Below, piece after piece: positions 8,909 through 17,900 of a stretch of DNA of 64,000 bases. The notes beneath the pieces are model-generated. The model did no database searches, was not told the origin of the DNA, and saw only the letters and a list, made by a program, of their open reading frames with translations. The DNA is taken from positions 168,105 to 232,104 of the forward strand of contig JBBQFI010000005.1 in NCBI GenBank assembly GCA_038321775.1, read 5' to 3'. This DNA is from JBBQFI01 sp038321775 (GTDB lineage: Bacteria > Verrucomicrobiota > Verrucomicrobiia > Chthoniobacterales > UBA10450). How positions within the stretch are numbered: position 1 is the stretch's first letter; every line of letters starts with the position of its first letter. The translations under genes and the position numbers were made by a program.

Positions 8909-8922
8909 ACTAGTCGTCTAGT
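8909..8922. promoter_or_regulatory. Dyad ACTAG-TCGT-CTAGT, possible TetR-family operator
   Basis: A perfect 5-bp inverted repeat with a 4-bp spacer in the gap between the TetR gene and the operon's first downstream gene. TetR-family regulators bind short dyads of this size near their own and target promoters. The link to the adjacent regulator is inferred from position only. Confidence 0.35.
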
Positions 8923-8941
8923 AATTCGGCAAAAAAAGAGA

Positions 8942-9559
8942 TCAGTTTGAGGCGTCGACGGCCGCGGGTTGAACCCCAAGGACGTCCAGCGCAACATGGT
9001 TGAAATTCCGGACCAGCTCGAGGTCGTTTTGGATGCGCGCTTGGGCCAGAGTGCCGTGATAACATGCGAAAAGTGCGTCCGCCTTCGCCTCCGGATTGGG
9101 GGCATTGATCAAACCTTGCGCATGAGCATCGCGGATCGCCGAGACGAAGTAATTTCGCTTCGTATCGAGGATCCGGTCGATCGTCTCCCGGACGACCTGA
9201 TCCTGCGTACTCACCTCGCTGCCGATCGACAACATTGGGCAGCCGAGAATGGAGCCGCACTGCTTCTGCCGCTCCGCCAAGCTCTCGTAGACACATTCAA
9301 AGTAGCGCTCGAATCGCTCCAGCGGCGGCACAGTCGGCGAAAAGACGGAATCCATGTGCGCCCGTTTTTTATTCCAATCGGCCTGCAAGGCGGCGGCAGC
9401 GAGCTCCGACTTCGATTTGAAGAAGTAATAAAAGCTTCCCTTTTTTGCACCGGCGCGCTCACAGATCGAGTCGACCGACGTCGTGCCGTAACTGTTCTCC
9501 CAGATTAGATCAATCGCGGCGTCCGTCAGACGCTCTTTCATGTCACTTTTCCTCGCCAC
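8942..9559 (-). CDS. TetR/AcrR family transcriptional regulator
   Basis: 205 residues from a GTG at 9559 (or 199 from the ATG at 9541). The N-terminal helix-turn-helix is clear: KERLTDAAIDLIWENSYG, then TTSVDSICERAGAKKGSFYYFFKSKSELAAA, the standard TetR recognition helix region. The C-terminal 140 residues form the ligand-binding helical domain, with a cysteine-containing CGSILGCPMLSIGSE. Such regulators repress neighbouring genes until a small ligand binds. It is the most upstream gene of the minus-strand oxidoreductase run and dyads lie both upstream (9582) and downstream (8909), so it probably controls the run and itself. The inducer is unknown; with reductases as targets a reactive carbonyl or quinone is plausible. 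Confidence 0.9.
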   Translation of the reverse strand: MARKSDMKERLTDAAIDLIWENSYGTTSVDSICERAGAKKGSFYYFFKSKSELAAAALQADWNKKRAHMDSVFSPTVPPLERFERYFECVYESLAERQKQCGSILGCPMLSIGSEVSTQDQVVRETIDRILDTKRNYFVSAIRDAHAQGLINAPNPEAKADALFACYHGTLAQARIQNDLELVRNFNHVALDVLGVQPAAVDASN

Positions 9560-9581
9560 GGCAGCAGAGTCGTCATTGTAA

Positions 9582-9591
9582 ACTGATCAGT
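9582..9591. promoter_or_regulatory. Palindrome ACTGATCAGT upstream of the TetR gene
   Basis: A perfect 10-bp palindrome centred about 27 bp upstream of the regulator's GTG start. It is a reasonable autoregulatory operator position. It shares only ACT...AGT ends with the dyad at 8909, so binding by the same protein is uncertain. Confidence 0.3.
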
Positions 9592-10130
9592 CAACTTAAA
9601 TTTGCTAGACGTGATAGGGACATCAACAGCTCTAGGATCGTCGAAAAGCCGCTCCCGGAATAGAGCATCTCCCGCACGCACCGTATCCCAAGTTTGTGCT
9701 CGCCGTGTATGCTCAAGCGCAATGGAAAGGTCGCGAGTCGCGACGATCAACTCTGTCTCTTTGATTTCGGAAATTCGAGTTTCGTCCAGCAATGGTTAGG
9801 GAATTGGAGGCGAAGGGCACCTTGAATGGAAGCGCTCTTCGAGGCGTAACACCATTAGTTAGGTCACCCTATGTTCGAAGGCACCAGTTCCGCGTAGACG
9901 CCGGGCGTAGGCCTGCACCGCGGACGTTTGGAGTCTTCCGTCATCCAACCTTTTTTAACCATCGGAGTTAAAGAAGCCCGGTTTGTGCCCGATCCGAATT
10001 GAATGCTGCGAAGAACGCCTTGGTTACCCGGAAGTCACCAGCCTGCCCAAACCTCATCGCCAATTTCGTCGAAACCAGGGCCAATGCACTTACCAGGGTC
10101 GTTGGCGCGAGATGGCAAAACAAGCTCGGC
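9592..10130. other. Gap without a convincing gene
   Basis: About 540 bp between the divergently placed TetR promoter and the 3' end of the protease gene. Short frames exist on both strands (for example minus 9792-9538, which overlaps the TetR start) but none has a recognisable motif or start context. I see no tRNA-like or terminator-like structure. Confidence 0.4.
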
Positions 10131-11753
10131 CTAATCGACCAGGTACGCTTCGAGGAGCGCGACGCCTGTGGTTAATCCAGCGCCACGAACAATCGTGGTA
10201 AACCTGCCGGGTCCCGGCCTGAGAAAGATGACCGAATCACGAAAATCACCGGGGGCAAATCCGGCCGCGGAAATCGCAGAACTATTGGCGGCACTTTGCC
10301 AATTGTCATTACTAGCGATGAGCGCGCCATTGGAATCGTGCAACTCCAAGACAGGATTTTGCAGCGCCCCGGTCACGCCTCGCGCAGCAAGATCAGGCCC
10401 GATCGCACGCAGCAACAATCGCTGAGAAAGGCTGTGCACGATGAGACCTCCAATCAAAACGTTGTCGCCCGTGCGAACCAAAGCGCGGCCCGAAAGATTC
10501 AGCAGACGCGCATTGCCGATGGTGCCGATGTCGTAGACTTCGATCAATCCGATGCCAGCGCTGCCATTCACGCCTCGCAAAACCGCAGTGTATGCGCCAA
10601 CGGGCAACGTCGCGGCCAGCGCAGCTTCTCTATCATCACCAGGAGCTACTCCAATATTCTGAATCTCGGACGCCTGCGCACTGCTCCGCCAGCTATCGTT
10701 CGTGGCGAGCAACGCCCCGGTCGCATTGTGCAATTCAATCAGCGGATTCGCGAGCCGTCCCGGCAGAGGGATTCCCCCTACCTGAAGCGACGATCCGATC
10801 CCACGAATAACGACACGGCGTGATTGCCCTGGAGTTCCCACAATAATAAAACCCGCGATGGTTACCTGATCGCCAACGCCAACGGTGGCGCGCGTGGAAA
10901 TATTCACGAGCCGCGGCTCAACCACGCTGTTGATCCATGCGATTCTCGAAGAAATGCGCGTTGCGTAAAAGCCGGAGGGTATCGGCGCGCTACCGCTGAC
11001 GAAATGACGATCCGGATTATAGAAACCGCGTTCGTCGAACAATGCAGCGATGAAACCTCCCGTGCCGTTAGGACCGGTATAGAAGGAACCATCGACGTCG
11101 TAATTGATGCCGCCGAGTTTCCAGATTCCGCCGTCATTGAGAAAAACACCGCCGCCGGAATCGCCATTGGCCAAATGTGCCTCGTTAGGCAAACCAGCCT
11201 TATCGAAAAGTGCATAGATTTGATCGCCACCCGGCGGCCGAGGTTTGATCGCAGCCACAACGTTCTCACCCCAACGCTGCACGGTGTCGGTCGGGCCCCA
11301 ATTCCATCCGCGCAGATTCCCGCTTGAAGTAACCGCGGTGCCGCGCTGTTTGCCGCGCCCGATCACGACGAGATGTTTTCCGACTTCGGTACTTCCGGTG
11401 TAGACCGGCGCAAAGAGACTAAACGTCTGCGCGACCTGGAAGATGCGCAGATCGGTGCTCTCATCGTCGAAGGAGTTGGTAATCGTGTAATTCGCGCCGC
11501 GATAGACGAGCTTGTCGGAATTGAAACCGATGTGCTGCGCGGTGATGAAAAAATGCGGCGCTATCGGCGTTCCGAGGTAATCGCCAAAAATTCCCTCATA
11601 TTGCCAACCGCTATTGAGCAACGAGCCTGTGGCCGCAGTCGTGTTCGCCGTCGGATCGCCGGTACGATAAAGAATGATCCCGTTTGCGGCGAAGATGAAT
11701 GAAAAGAGGCAGGCGACCACCAGCAAACCTTTCCCTCGAGCCCTAGACTTCAC
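10131..11753 (-). CDS. Secreted trypsin-like serine protease with two C-terminal Verrucomicrobia-type repeats
   Basis: 540 residues. A signal peptide (GLLVVACLFSFIFAANG) leads into a chymotrypsin-fold domain of about 270 residues. The catalytic triad can be read as His74 in FFITAQHIGF, Asp101 in DESTDLRIF and Ser199 in NGDSGGGVF. Two repeats of about 120 residues follow (roughly 283-405 and 412-530), each starting like LVNISTRATVGVGDQVTIAG, continuing VVIRGIGSSL and LIELHNATGALLATNDSW, and ending with an AYTAVLRG or FTTIVRG strand. These repeats are common in secreted proteins of Verrucomicrobia and are probably surface or sorting modules; that role is inference. The gene is divergent from the NRPS operon and shares a 136-bp intergenic region with it. 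Confidence 0.85.
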   Translation of the reverse strand: MKSRARGKGLLVVACLFSFIFAANGIILYRTGDPTANTTAATGSLLNSGWQYEGIFGDYLGTPIAPHFFITAQHIGFNSDKLVYRGANYTITNSFDDESTDLRIFQVAQTFSLFAPVYTGSTEVGKHLVVIGRGKQRGTAVTSSGNLRGWNWGPTDTVQRWGENVVAAIKPRPPGGDQIYALFDKAGLPNEAHLANGDSGGGVFLNDGGIWKLGGINYDVDGSFYTGPNGTGGFIAALFDERGFYNPDRHFVSGSAPIPSGFYATRISSRIAWINSVVEPRLVNISTRATVGVGDQVTIAGFIIVGTPGQSRRVVIRGIGSSLQVGGIPLPGRLANPLIELHNATGALLATNDSWRSSAQASEIQNIGVAPGDDREAALAATLPVGAYTAVLRGVNGSAGIGLIEVYDIGTIGNARLLNLSGRALVRTGDNVLIGGLIVHSLSQRLLLRAIGPDLAARGVTGALQNPVLELHDSNGALIASNDNWQSAANSSAISAAGFAPGDFRDSVIFLRPGPGRFTTIVRGAGLTTGVALLEAYLVD

Positions 11754-11889
11754 CGAAAAAGCATATCACAAACTGTGACGCTTCGCTTAAATCCGCTTAT
11801 GCGCGGCACAAATGCCGCTTCATTAAGTTCGATATTTTTTCGTGTCACTCTAAAGTTTTGTTCAAGCAAGTCTCAAACTACCGGTTGCC
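11754..11889. promoter_or_regulatory. Divergent promoter region of the protease and NRPS genes with two dyads
   Basis: This 136-bp AT-richer region separates the two divergent genes. It holds a perfect dyad TCACA-AAC-TGTGA at 11766-11778 and a second, GCGGCA-CAAA-TGCCGC, at 11803-11818, flanked by an outer CTTA/TAAG pair. Either could be an operator or an RNA hairpin. No clear -35/-10 pair stands out. Confidence 0.35.
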
Positions 11890-13764
11890 ATGCTGACGGA
11901 TGATGTTGTGAAAGTGCGAGCTCGGGATATCCCCATTTTCGGGAAACTCGTTCAACACATGATCACGAAGCAGGCGCGAACTCAGCCGGAGCGCATTGCA
12001 ATCGCGATGGGATCCGATGAATGGAGCTACGGCAAGCTTGAGCGCGAAGCGACCCAGCTCGCAAATTATCTTCGCTCGTTAGGCGCGGGGACAGAAGCCC
12101 CCGTCGGTCTTTGTCTCGAGCGCTCTCCGCAATTCATCATTGCTGCGCTTGCGATCATGAAATGTGGCGCGGCTTATCTGCCGATGGATTCAGCGCATCC
12201 GGCAGAGCGACTGCGTTTCATTGTGAAGGATGCCGGCGTCGACCTGCTGATCACGCAAGAGAACTTCGCGAATCGTTTTGAAGAATCACATGCAAAAGTT
12301 GTTGCGCTCGATGCGCAGAAGGATGCGATCGCTCAGCAATCCACCGAATCTCCCAATGTCCAACTCGCGCTCGATGATCTCGCTTATGTGATTTACACGT
12401 CCGGTTCGACAGGAGAACCGAAGGGTGTCGAAGTCACGCATCGCAATCTGTCGAATCTCATCGCATGGCACGTCCGCGCCTTCGATGTCGATGAATCCGT
12501 CCGCGCGACTTTCCAAGCCGGTGTGGGGTTCGATGCTGCGGTCTGGGAGATCTGGCCGCATCTCGCAATGGGCGCCGCGACTTATTTGCCTAACGAGTCG
12601 ACGCGCCTGTCCGCGGAAGAGCTGCGCGATTGGCTGGTCGCCCAACAAATCACGATCAGTTTTGTTTCGACCGCGATCGCCGAGCAACTAATTGCCTCGC
12701 CGTGGCCGAAAAATACCGCTTTGCGATTCCTGCTCACGGGCGCTGATACGCTTCATCGTTATCCGCGCCCGGATCTTCCTTTCGCATTCGTGAATAATTA
12801 CGGGCCGACGGAATGCACAGTGGTTGCGACGTCGGGAAAAATCATCGCCGCTACAAACAATGAAAAATTGCCGTCGATCGGATCGGCCATCGACAATGTG
12901 CGCATCTACATTGTGGCCGATCAGCTCGTCGAGGTCACCGATGGCGAAATCGGCGAAATTTACATTGGTGGAGCGGGCGTTGCTCGCGGTTACCGCAATC
13001 GACCAAAACTGACGGCGGAACGTTTTGTTCCCGACCCATTCGCCAACGACGGCGGCCGCATGTATCGCAGCGGCGATCTCGGGCGTCGTCTTTCAAACGG
13101 CGAAATCACATTTTTGGGACGCGTCGACGATCAGATCAAGATCCGCGGTTATCGAATCGAACTGGGTGAAATCAGTTCCGTTCTGAATAAATATCCCGCG
13201 GTTCAATCAGCTGTTGTCATCGCGCGTGAAGATGTGCCGGGCGAAAAGCGTTTGGTTGCTTACGTCGTTCCCAGCAACGGCTCGCAACGCGATGAGCAAA
13301 CTCTGCGCGATTCGATTCGGCAACGATTGCCAGATTACATGGAGCCGTCCGCTTTCGTTTGGATGGAGTCGCTCCCGTTAACGCCAAATGGAAAAATTGA
13401 TCGCGCTGCGCTGCCGGCACCAAACGTCGAGAACAGCTCGCGCGAAAGGGAATTTATCGCACCGCGTACACCTGTGGAGGAAACGCTCGCCGGAATCATT
13501 CAGGAATTTCTCAAAATTCCTCGCATCAGCGTCGATGACGATTTCTTTCATCTCGGCGCTCACTCGCTTCTCGGCGCGCAAATCATCGCGCGGGTGCGCA
13601 GTGTTTTTGGAACCGATCTGAAGTTACTCGACGTCTTCGATGCGCCGACCGTGGCGGAACTTTCCGTGAGAATCGAAGATGCCTTAACGCGTCAGCTCAG
13701 CGAAATGAGCGAAGCGGAAGTCGACGCCGCACTTGCTGCTTTGCATGAAGACGCGAAGAAGTAA
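11890..13764 (+). CDS. NRPS loading protein, adenylation plus carrier domain (A-T), predicted leucine
   Basis: 624 residues. Adenylation core about 25-510: A3 loop YVIYTSGSTGEPKG (166-179), A5 NNYGPTE (302-308), A7 YRSGDL, A8 DQIKIRGYRIELGEI, and A10 lysine 502 in PNGKID. Carrier domain about 525-595 with phosphopantetheine Ser559 in FFHLGAHSLLG. The pocket residues, aligned by hand to GrsA, are D215 A216 W219 F258 L282 G284 N303 V311 V312 K502, which equals the published leucine code DAWFLGNVVK. The C-terminal LSEMSEAEVDAALAAL resembles NRPS docking tails. There is no condensation domain, so this protein starts the chain or presents leucine to the P450. Its stop overlaps the P450 start (TAATG). 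An A-T protein beside a P450 is the arrangement of NovH/NovI, where the oxygenase hydroxylates the carrier-bound amino acid. Confidence 0.95.
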   Translation: MLTDDVVKVRARDIPIFGKLVQHMITKQARTQPERIAIAMGSDEWSYGKLEREATQLANYLRSLGAGTEAPVGLCLERSPQFIIAALAIMKCGAAYLPMDSAHPAERLRFIVKDAGVDLLITQENFANRFEESHAKVVALDAQKDAIAQQSTESPNVQLALDDLAYVIYTSGSTGEPKGVEVTHRNLSNLIAWHVRAFDVDESVRATFQAGVGFDAAVWEIWPHLAMGAATYLPNESTRLSAEELRDWLVAQQITISFVSTAIAEQLIASPWPKNTALRFLLTGADTLHRYPRPDLPFAFVNNYGPTECTVVATSGKIIAATNNEKLPSIGSAIDNVRIYIVADQLVEVTDGEIGEIYIGGAGVARGYRNRPKLTAERFVPDPFANDGGRMYRSGDLGRRLSNGEITFLGRVDDQIKIRGYRIELGEISSVLNKYPAVQSAVVIAREDVPGEKRLVAYVVPSNGSQRDEQTLRDSIRQRLPDYMEPSAFVWMESLPLTPNGKIDRAALPAPNVENSSREREFIAPRTPVEETLAGIIQEFLKIPRISVDDDFFHLGAHSLLGAQIIARVRSVFGTDLKLLDVFDAPTVAELSVRIEDALTRQLSEMSEAEVDAALAALHEDAKK

Positions 13765-14990
13765 TGATGGCTTCGTCCGACGCCAGCCTGAGTCTTGTTC
13801 GATTGCTTGAGCCGGAAGTTCTGGCCAATCCCTATCCGCTTTATCGCAAACTGCGTTCCGAAGATCCGGTGCATTGGGATCGCTTCATGCACACGTGGGT
13901 CGTGACGCGTTATCCAGACGTGATCAACGTTCTGCATTCTTTCTCCGCCGATCGCACGCCAACTCCCGAGCAGCTGACTACGATGGGATTGTCCGGCCTC
14001 AATCCGATCGCCAGAGTCATGGTGAAACAAATGTTGTTTATGGATGCGCCGGCGCACACGCGTCTGCGCGGGCTGGCCTCCGTCGCATTTACGCCGCAGC
14101 GCGTGCGCGCGTTGCGTTCACATATTCAAGAGATCGTCGATCAATTGCTCGACCGCGTCGTGTCGCAGGGTCGGATGGATATCATCGCGGATTTTGCCGC
14201 CCCGATGCCGGCGATTGTCACTGCGGAAATGCTCGGTGTCCCGACAGAAGATCACGTGAATCTAAAAAAATGGTCGGCCGATTTCGCAGAGATGCTGGGA
14301 AATTTTCAACACAATCCTGACCGCATTCCGCGCGTGCTCGAAAGCACGAACAATCTTGTTAATTATTTCGAGGCGATGATCAGCAAGATGCGTGAGCATC
14401 CGCGCGAAGGATTGATTTATTCGTTCATGACCGCTGAGATCGACGGTGATCGGTTGAGCGAAGAAGAAATCGTCGCCAATTGTATTGTGACCATGGTGGG
14501 CGGACAGGAAACGACGACGAATTTGATCGGCAACGGACTGCTGACGTTAATGCGCAATCGCGAACAGCTCGAACAATTGCGAGACAATCCAGATCTGATC
14601 CAATCCGCGGTGGAGGAATTACTGCGTTACGAAAGCCCGAGTCAGCACACGGGCCGTATCGCGCGCGAAGATGTAGAAATCGGTGGGAAACAAATCCGCA
14701 AAGGACAAGCGGTGATGGCAATCATGGCAGCGGGCAATCGCGACCCGGAACGTTTTCCCGATCCGGATACGCTCATCCTCGACCGTAAGGATAACAAACA
14801 TCTCGCTTTCGGCTGGTCGAGTCACTTTTGTTTCGGAGCGCCGCTCGCACGGATGGAAGGACAAATTGCTTTCGAAACAGTTTTGCGGCGGCTTCCAAAT
14901 CTGGAAGTGGCGTCGGGATCTTTGACGTGGCGCGACAATTCAGGCCTGCGTGGATTAACGGCTTTACCGGTAACGTTCTCGAAGAATTAA
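13764..14990 (+). CDS. Cytochrome P450 of the NRPS operon
   Basis: 408 residues. Haem-binding loop FGWSSHFCFGAPLAR holds the cysteine ligand; the usual FGxGxHxC has serine for the second glycine. Other P450 landmarks are the I-helix GGQETTTNLIG (oxygen activation), K-helix ExxR in VEELLRY, and the substrate-contact SPSQHTGRIARED. Length and the LLEPEVLANPYPLYRKLR start fit soluble bacterial class I P450s, which need ferredoxin partners encoded elsewhere. It starts at ATG 13764, inside the A-T gene's stop (TAATG), with a second ATG immediately after. Its position between two NRPS genes suggests it hydroxylates leucine bound to the upstream carrier domain, as P450Sky and NovI do with their amino acids; beta-hydroxyleucine is the likely product, by inference. 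The stop again overlaps the next start. Confidence 0.93.
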   Translation: MMASSDASLSLVRLLEPEVLANPYPLYRKLRSEDPVHWDRFMHTWVVTRYPDVINVLHSFSADRTPTPEQLTTMGLSGLNPIARVMVKQMLFMDAPAHTRLRGLASVAFTPQRVRALRSHIQEIVDQLLDRVVSQGRMDIIADFAAPMPAIVTAEMLGVPTEDHVNLKKWSADFAEMLGNFQHNPDRIPRVLESTNNLVNYFEAMISKMREHPREGLIYSFMTAEIDGDRLSEEEIVANCIVTMVGGQETTTNLIGNGLLTLMRNREQLEQLRDNPDLIQSAVEELLRYESPSQHTGRIAREDVEIGGKQIRKGQAVMAIMAAGNRDPERFPDPDTLILDRKDNKHLAFGWSSHFCFGAPLARMEGQIAFETVLRRLPNLEVASGSLTWRDNSGLRGLTALPVTFSKN

Positions 14991-17900
14991 TGCAGCCTAA
15001 CGAGAGAAGAACGAGCGAGCTTTCCGAGGCACGCCGTGCGCTCTTGCAGAAATATCTTCGTGGCGAAATGGCCCGGAGCGAGACGAAGCCGGCGACTATT
15101 CCAAAGCGAAAAAACTCGGGGCCAGCGCCACTTTCCTACAGCCAGCAGCAAATCTGGCTGCATTCGCAATTGGCGGATGCTTATCTCATTTATAACGAGC
15201 CGATCACGATTCATCGCCGCGGCGACCTGAATGTTTCTGCGTTGGAGCGCAGTTTCACCGAAGTCGTTAGGCGACATGAAGCCTGGCGGACAGCATTTGC
15301 ATGGACGGGCGATGAAGGTGTGCAGATCGTTCAACCGGCGCCAACGCGCATCGAAATTCCCTACGTCGATTTGCGCGCGCATCCACAACCTGAAGAGGAA
15401 GCGCTTCGACTCGCGACGGAGGACGTGCAGCGGCCGTTCGATCTCGCGCACGGTCCGATGTATCGGCTGCGGCTGGTACGTTTACGCGACGACGAACATC
15501 GCCTCTTCATCACGTTGCATCACATCATCTTCGACGGTGTGTCGCTTTATCGCGTGTTGCTGCCGGAGCTTCTAGCTCTGTACGAAGCCTTCGCCAAAAA
15601 CGAACCCGCGGCGTTGAGCGAATTGCCCATTCAATATCCTGACTACGCGAGCTGGCAGCGTGAATCGGTAAAGGAGATTTCTTCGGAACAGTTTTCCTAC
15701 TGGAAAACCGTGCTCACTGATTTGCCGGTGCTCGAACTAAAAACAGATCATCCTCGCCCGCCGACTCAAACCTACGCCGGCGCGATGGAAGTTTTTGAAA
15801 TTTCACCTGCGATCGCGAACGCGTTGAAAAATCTGAGTCAGGCTCATGGTGCGACGCTTTTCATGACGATGACCGCTGCATTCATGGTGCTCCTACAAAA
15901 TTACACGGACCAGGAAGACATCGTCATCGGCGGAATCACCAGTGGCCGCAATCGCGACGAAACGATGGGCTTGCTCGGATGTTTTTTGAATACGATCCCA
16001 ATTCGCTGTGCATTCTCGAAGGAACTTCCATTTGATCAGGTTCTTTCGCGTGTTCGCATTGCTACGCTCGGTGCGCTGTCGCATGATGAAGTTCCGTTCG
16101 AATTGCTCGTGCAAAAGTTCGCGCACAAACGTGATCCAAGCAGAGCGCCGTTGGTGCAGGCGTTGATCGTAGTGGAGCCGCCGCTCGATCCGCTCCCAAG
16201 CGGTTGGGCGTTCACGCACATGGACGTCGAAACCGGCACGGCGAAGTTCGATCTCCAACTTGGCCTGGACGATCGCGAAGAAGGTTTTAGCGGCCGTTTC
16301 ATTTACAACACCGATCTTTTCGAGAGCGAAACGATCAAGATGTTGAAATCGCGCTGGCTGAAATTGCTCGAGCGCATTGCGACTGATCCGACACAACGCG
16401 TTTGCGATCTTTTGCGGACGAACATCGTCGAACAATCGATGCCGCCGGCGAAATGGAACGGGATTCACACCGATTACCCGCGCGACTCCGCGATTCACGA
16501 AATTTTCGAAGAACAGGTCGAGCGCACGCCCGATGCGATCGCGCTCGTCTTTCAGAATACGCAACTCACTTATGAGGAATTGAATCGTCGCGCAAATCGA
16601 CTCGCGCGAAGGCTGCAAAAACTCGGAGTTAGTCGCGATGTGCCGGTGGGTGTTCAGATGGAGCGCTCATTAGAAATGGTGATCGCGCTTCTGGGCATTC
16701 TCAAAGCTGGCGGCGCCTACGTTCCGCTTGATCGATCGTATCCGGCCGAGCGCCTCGCGTTGATGATGAAGGATGCGCAGATGCCGGTAATTCTCGCGTC
16801 AGAAGCTCACAGCGAATTGTCCGAAGTAAAAATTCTGTCCGTGAAAGCGGAAAACTTTGCTGACGAAAGCGACGCGAATCTGCAAATCACCGCAGGCTCC
16901 GAAGATCTGGCTTATGTCATTTACACTTCCGGTTCGACGGGAACGCCGAAGGGCGTGGCCGTTCCGCATCGCGCAGTCGTTAGGCTAGTCAAGGAAACTG
17001 ATTATGCCTCTTTTTCGCCTAACGAGACGTTTCTGCAGCTCGCGCCAATTTCGTTCGACGCTTCGACCTTTGAAATTTGGGGTCCGCTCTTAAACGGCGG
17101 CAAGCTGGTCGTGATGCCGGCTGCGCCGCCAACGCTCGAAGAAATTGGACGCGCCATCAGCGAGCACGGCATCACGACATTGTGGCTCACCTCCGGCCTG
17201 TTCAACGCGATGGTCGATGAGCGACTGGACGATCTGCGTCCGTTACGTCAACTGCTCGCAGGCGGCGACATTCTTTCCACTACGCACGTTCGCAAAGCGG
17301 CAGCCGCTTTGAAAAATACCCGACTGATCAACGGCTACGGTCCCACCGAGAGCACCACGTTTGCGTGTTGCCATACGATTGATGAAAGCACTCTGCTCGG
17401 AAGTTCCATTCCGATTGGCAAGCCGATTGCAAACACCACGGCTTACCTTTTAGACGCAAATTTAAAAACGGTTCCCATCGGTGTGAGCGGTGAGTTGTGC
17501 ATCGGCGGCGATGGCTTGGCGCGGGGTTACTGGCAACGCGAAGAATTGACGGCAGAAAAATTTGTCAACGATCCGTTCAGTGACAAAACGAATGCGCGAC
17601 TCTACAAAACTGGTGATCTCGCGCGCTGGCGAGCGGACGGAGCGATCGAGTTTCTTGGGCGCGTCGATAATCAAATCAAGCTGCGCGGCTTTCGGATTGA
17701 ACCAGGCGAAATCGAGACCGCGCTTAAACACCAGCCGGATGTCCGCGACGCTGCCGTTATCGTGCGAGAAGAGAAACCAGGGGAAAAACATCTCGTCGCT
17801 TATGTCGCTGGATCGGCTTTGTCGAAGGACTTGTTCGTTGCGCTGAAAAAGACACTACCCGATTACATGGTGCCTTCAGCCATCGTGATGTTGTCCGCGT

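Noticed and set aside
9538..9792. 84-codon minus-strand frame overlapping the TetR start
   Set aside because: It covers the regulator's start codon and probable operator and has no family resemblance.
1501..10130. Genomic island inserted at tRNA-Thr
   Set aside because: Elements insert at the 3' end of a tRNA; here the oxidoreductase set lies on the 5' side, and no integrase or repeated tRNA end was found.
14828..14989. Start of the second NRPS at 14828
   Set aside because: It would lie deep inside the P450 gene; the ATG at 14990 forms a TAATG overlap and opens a normal docking segment.
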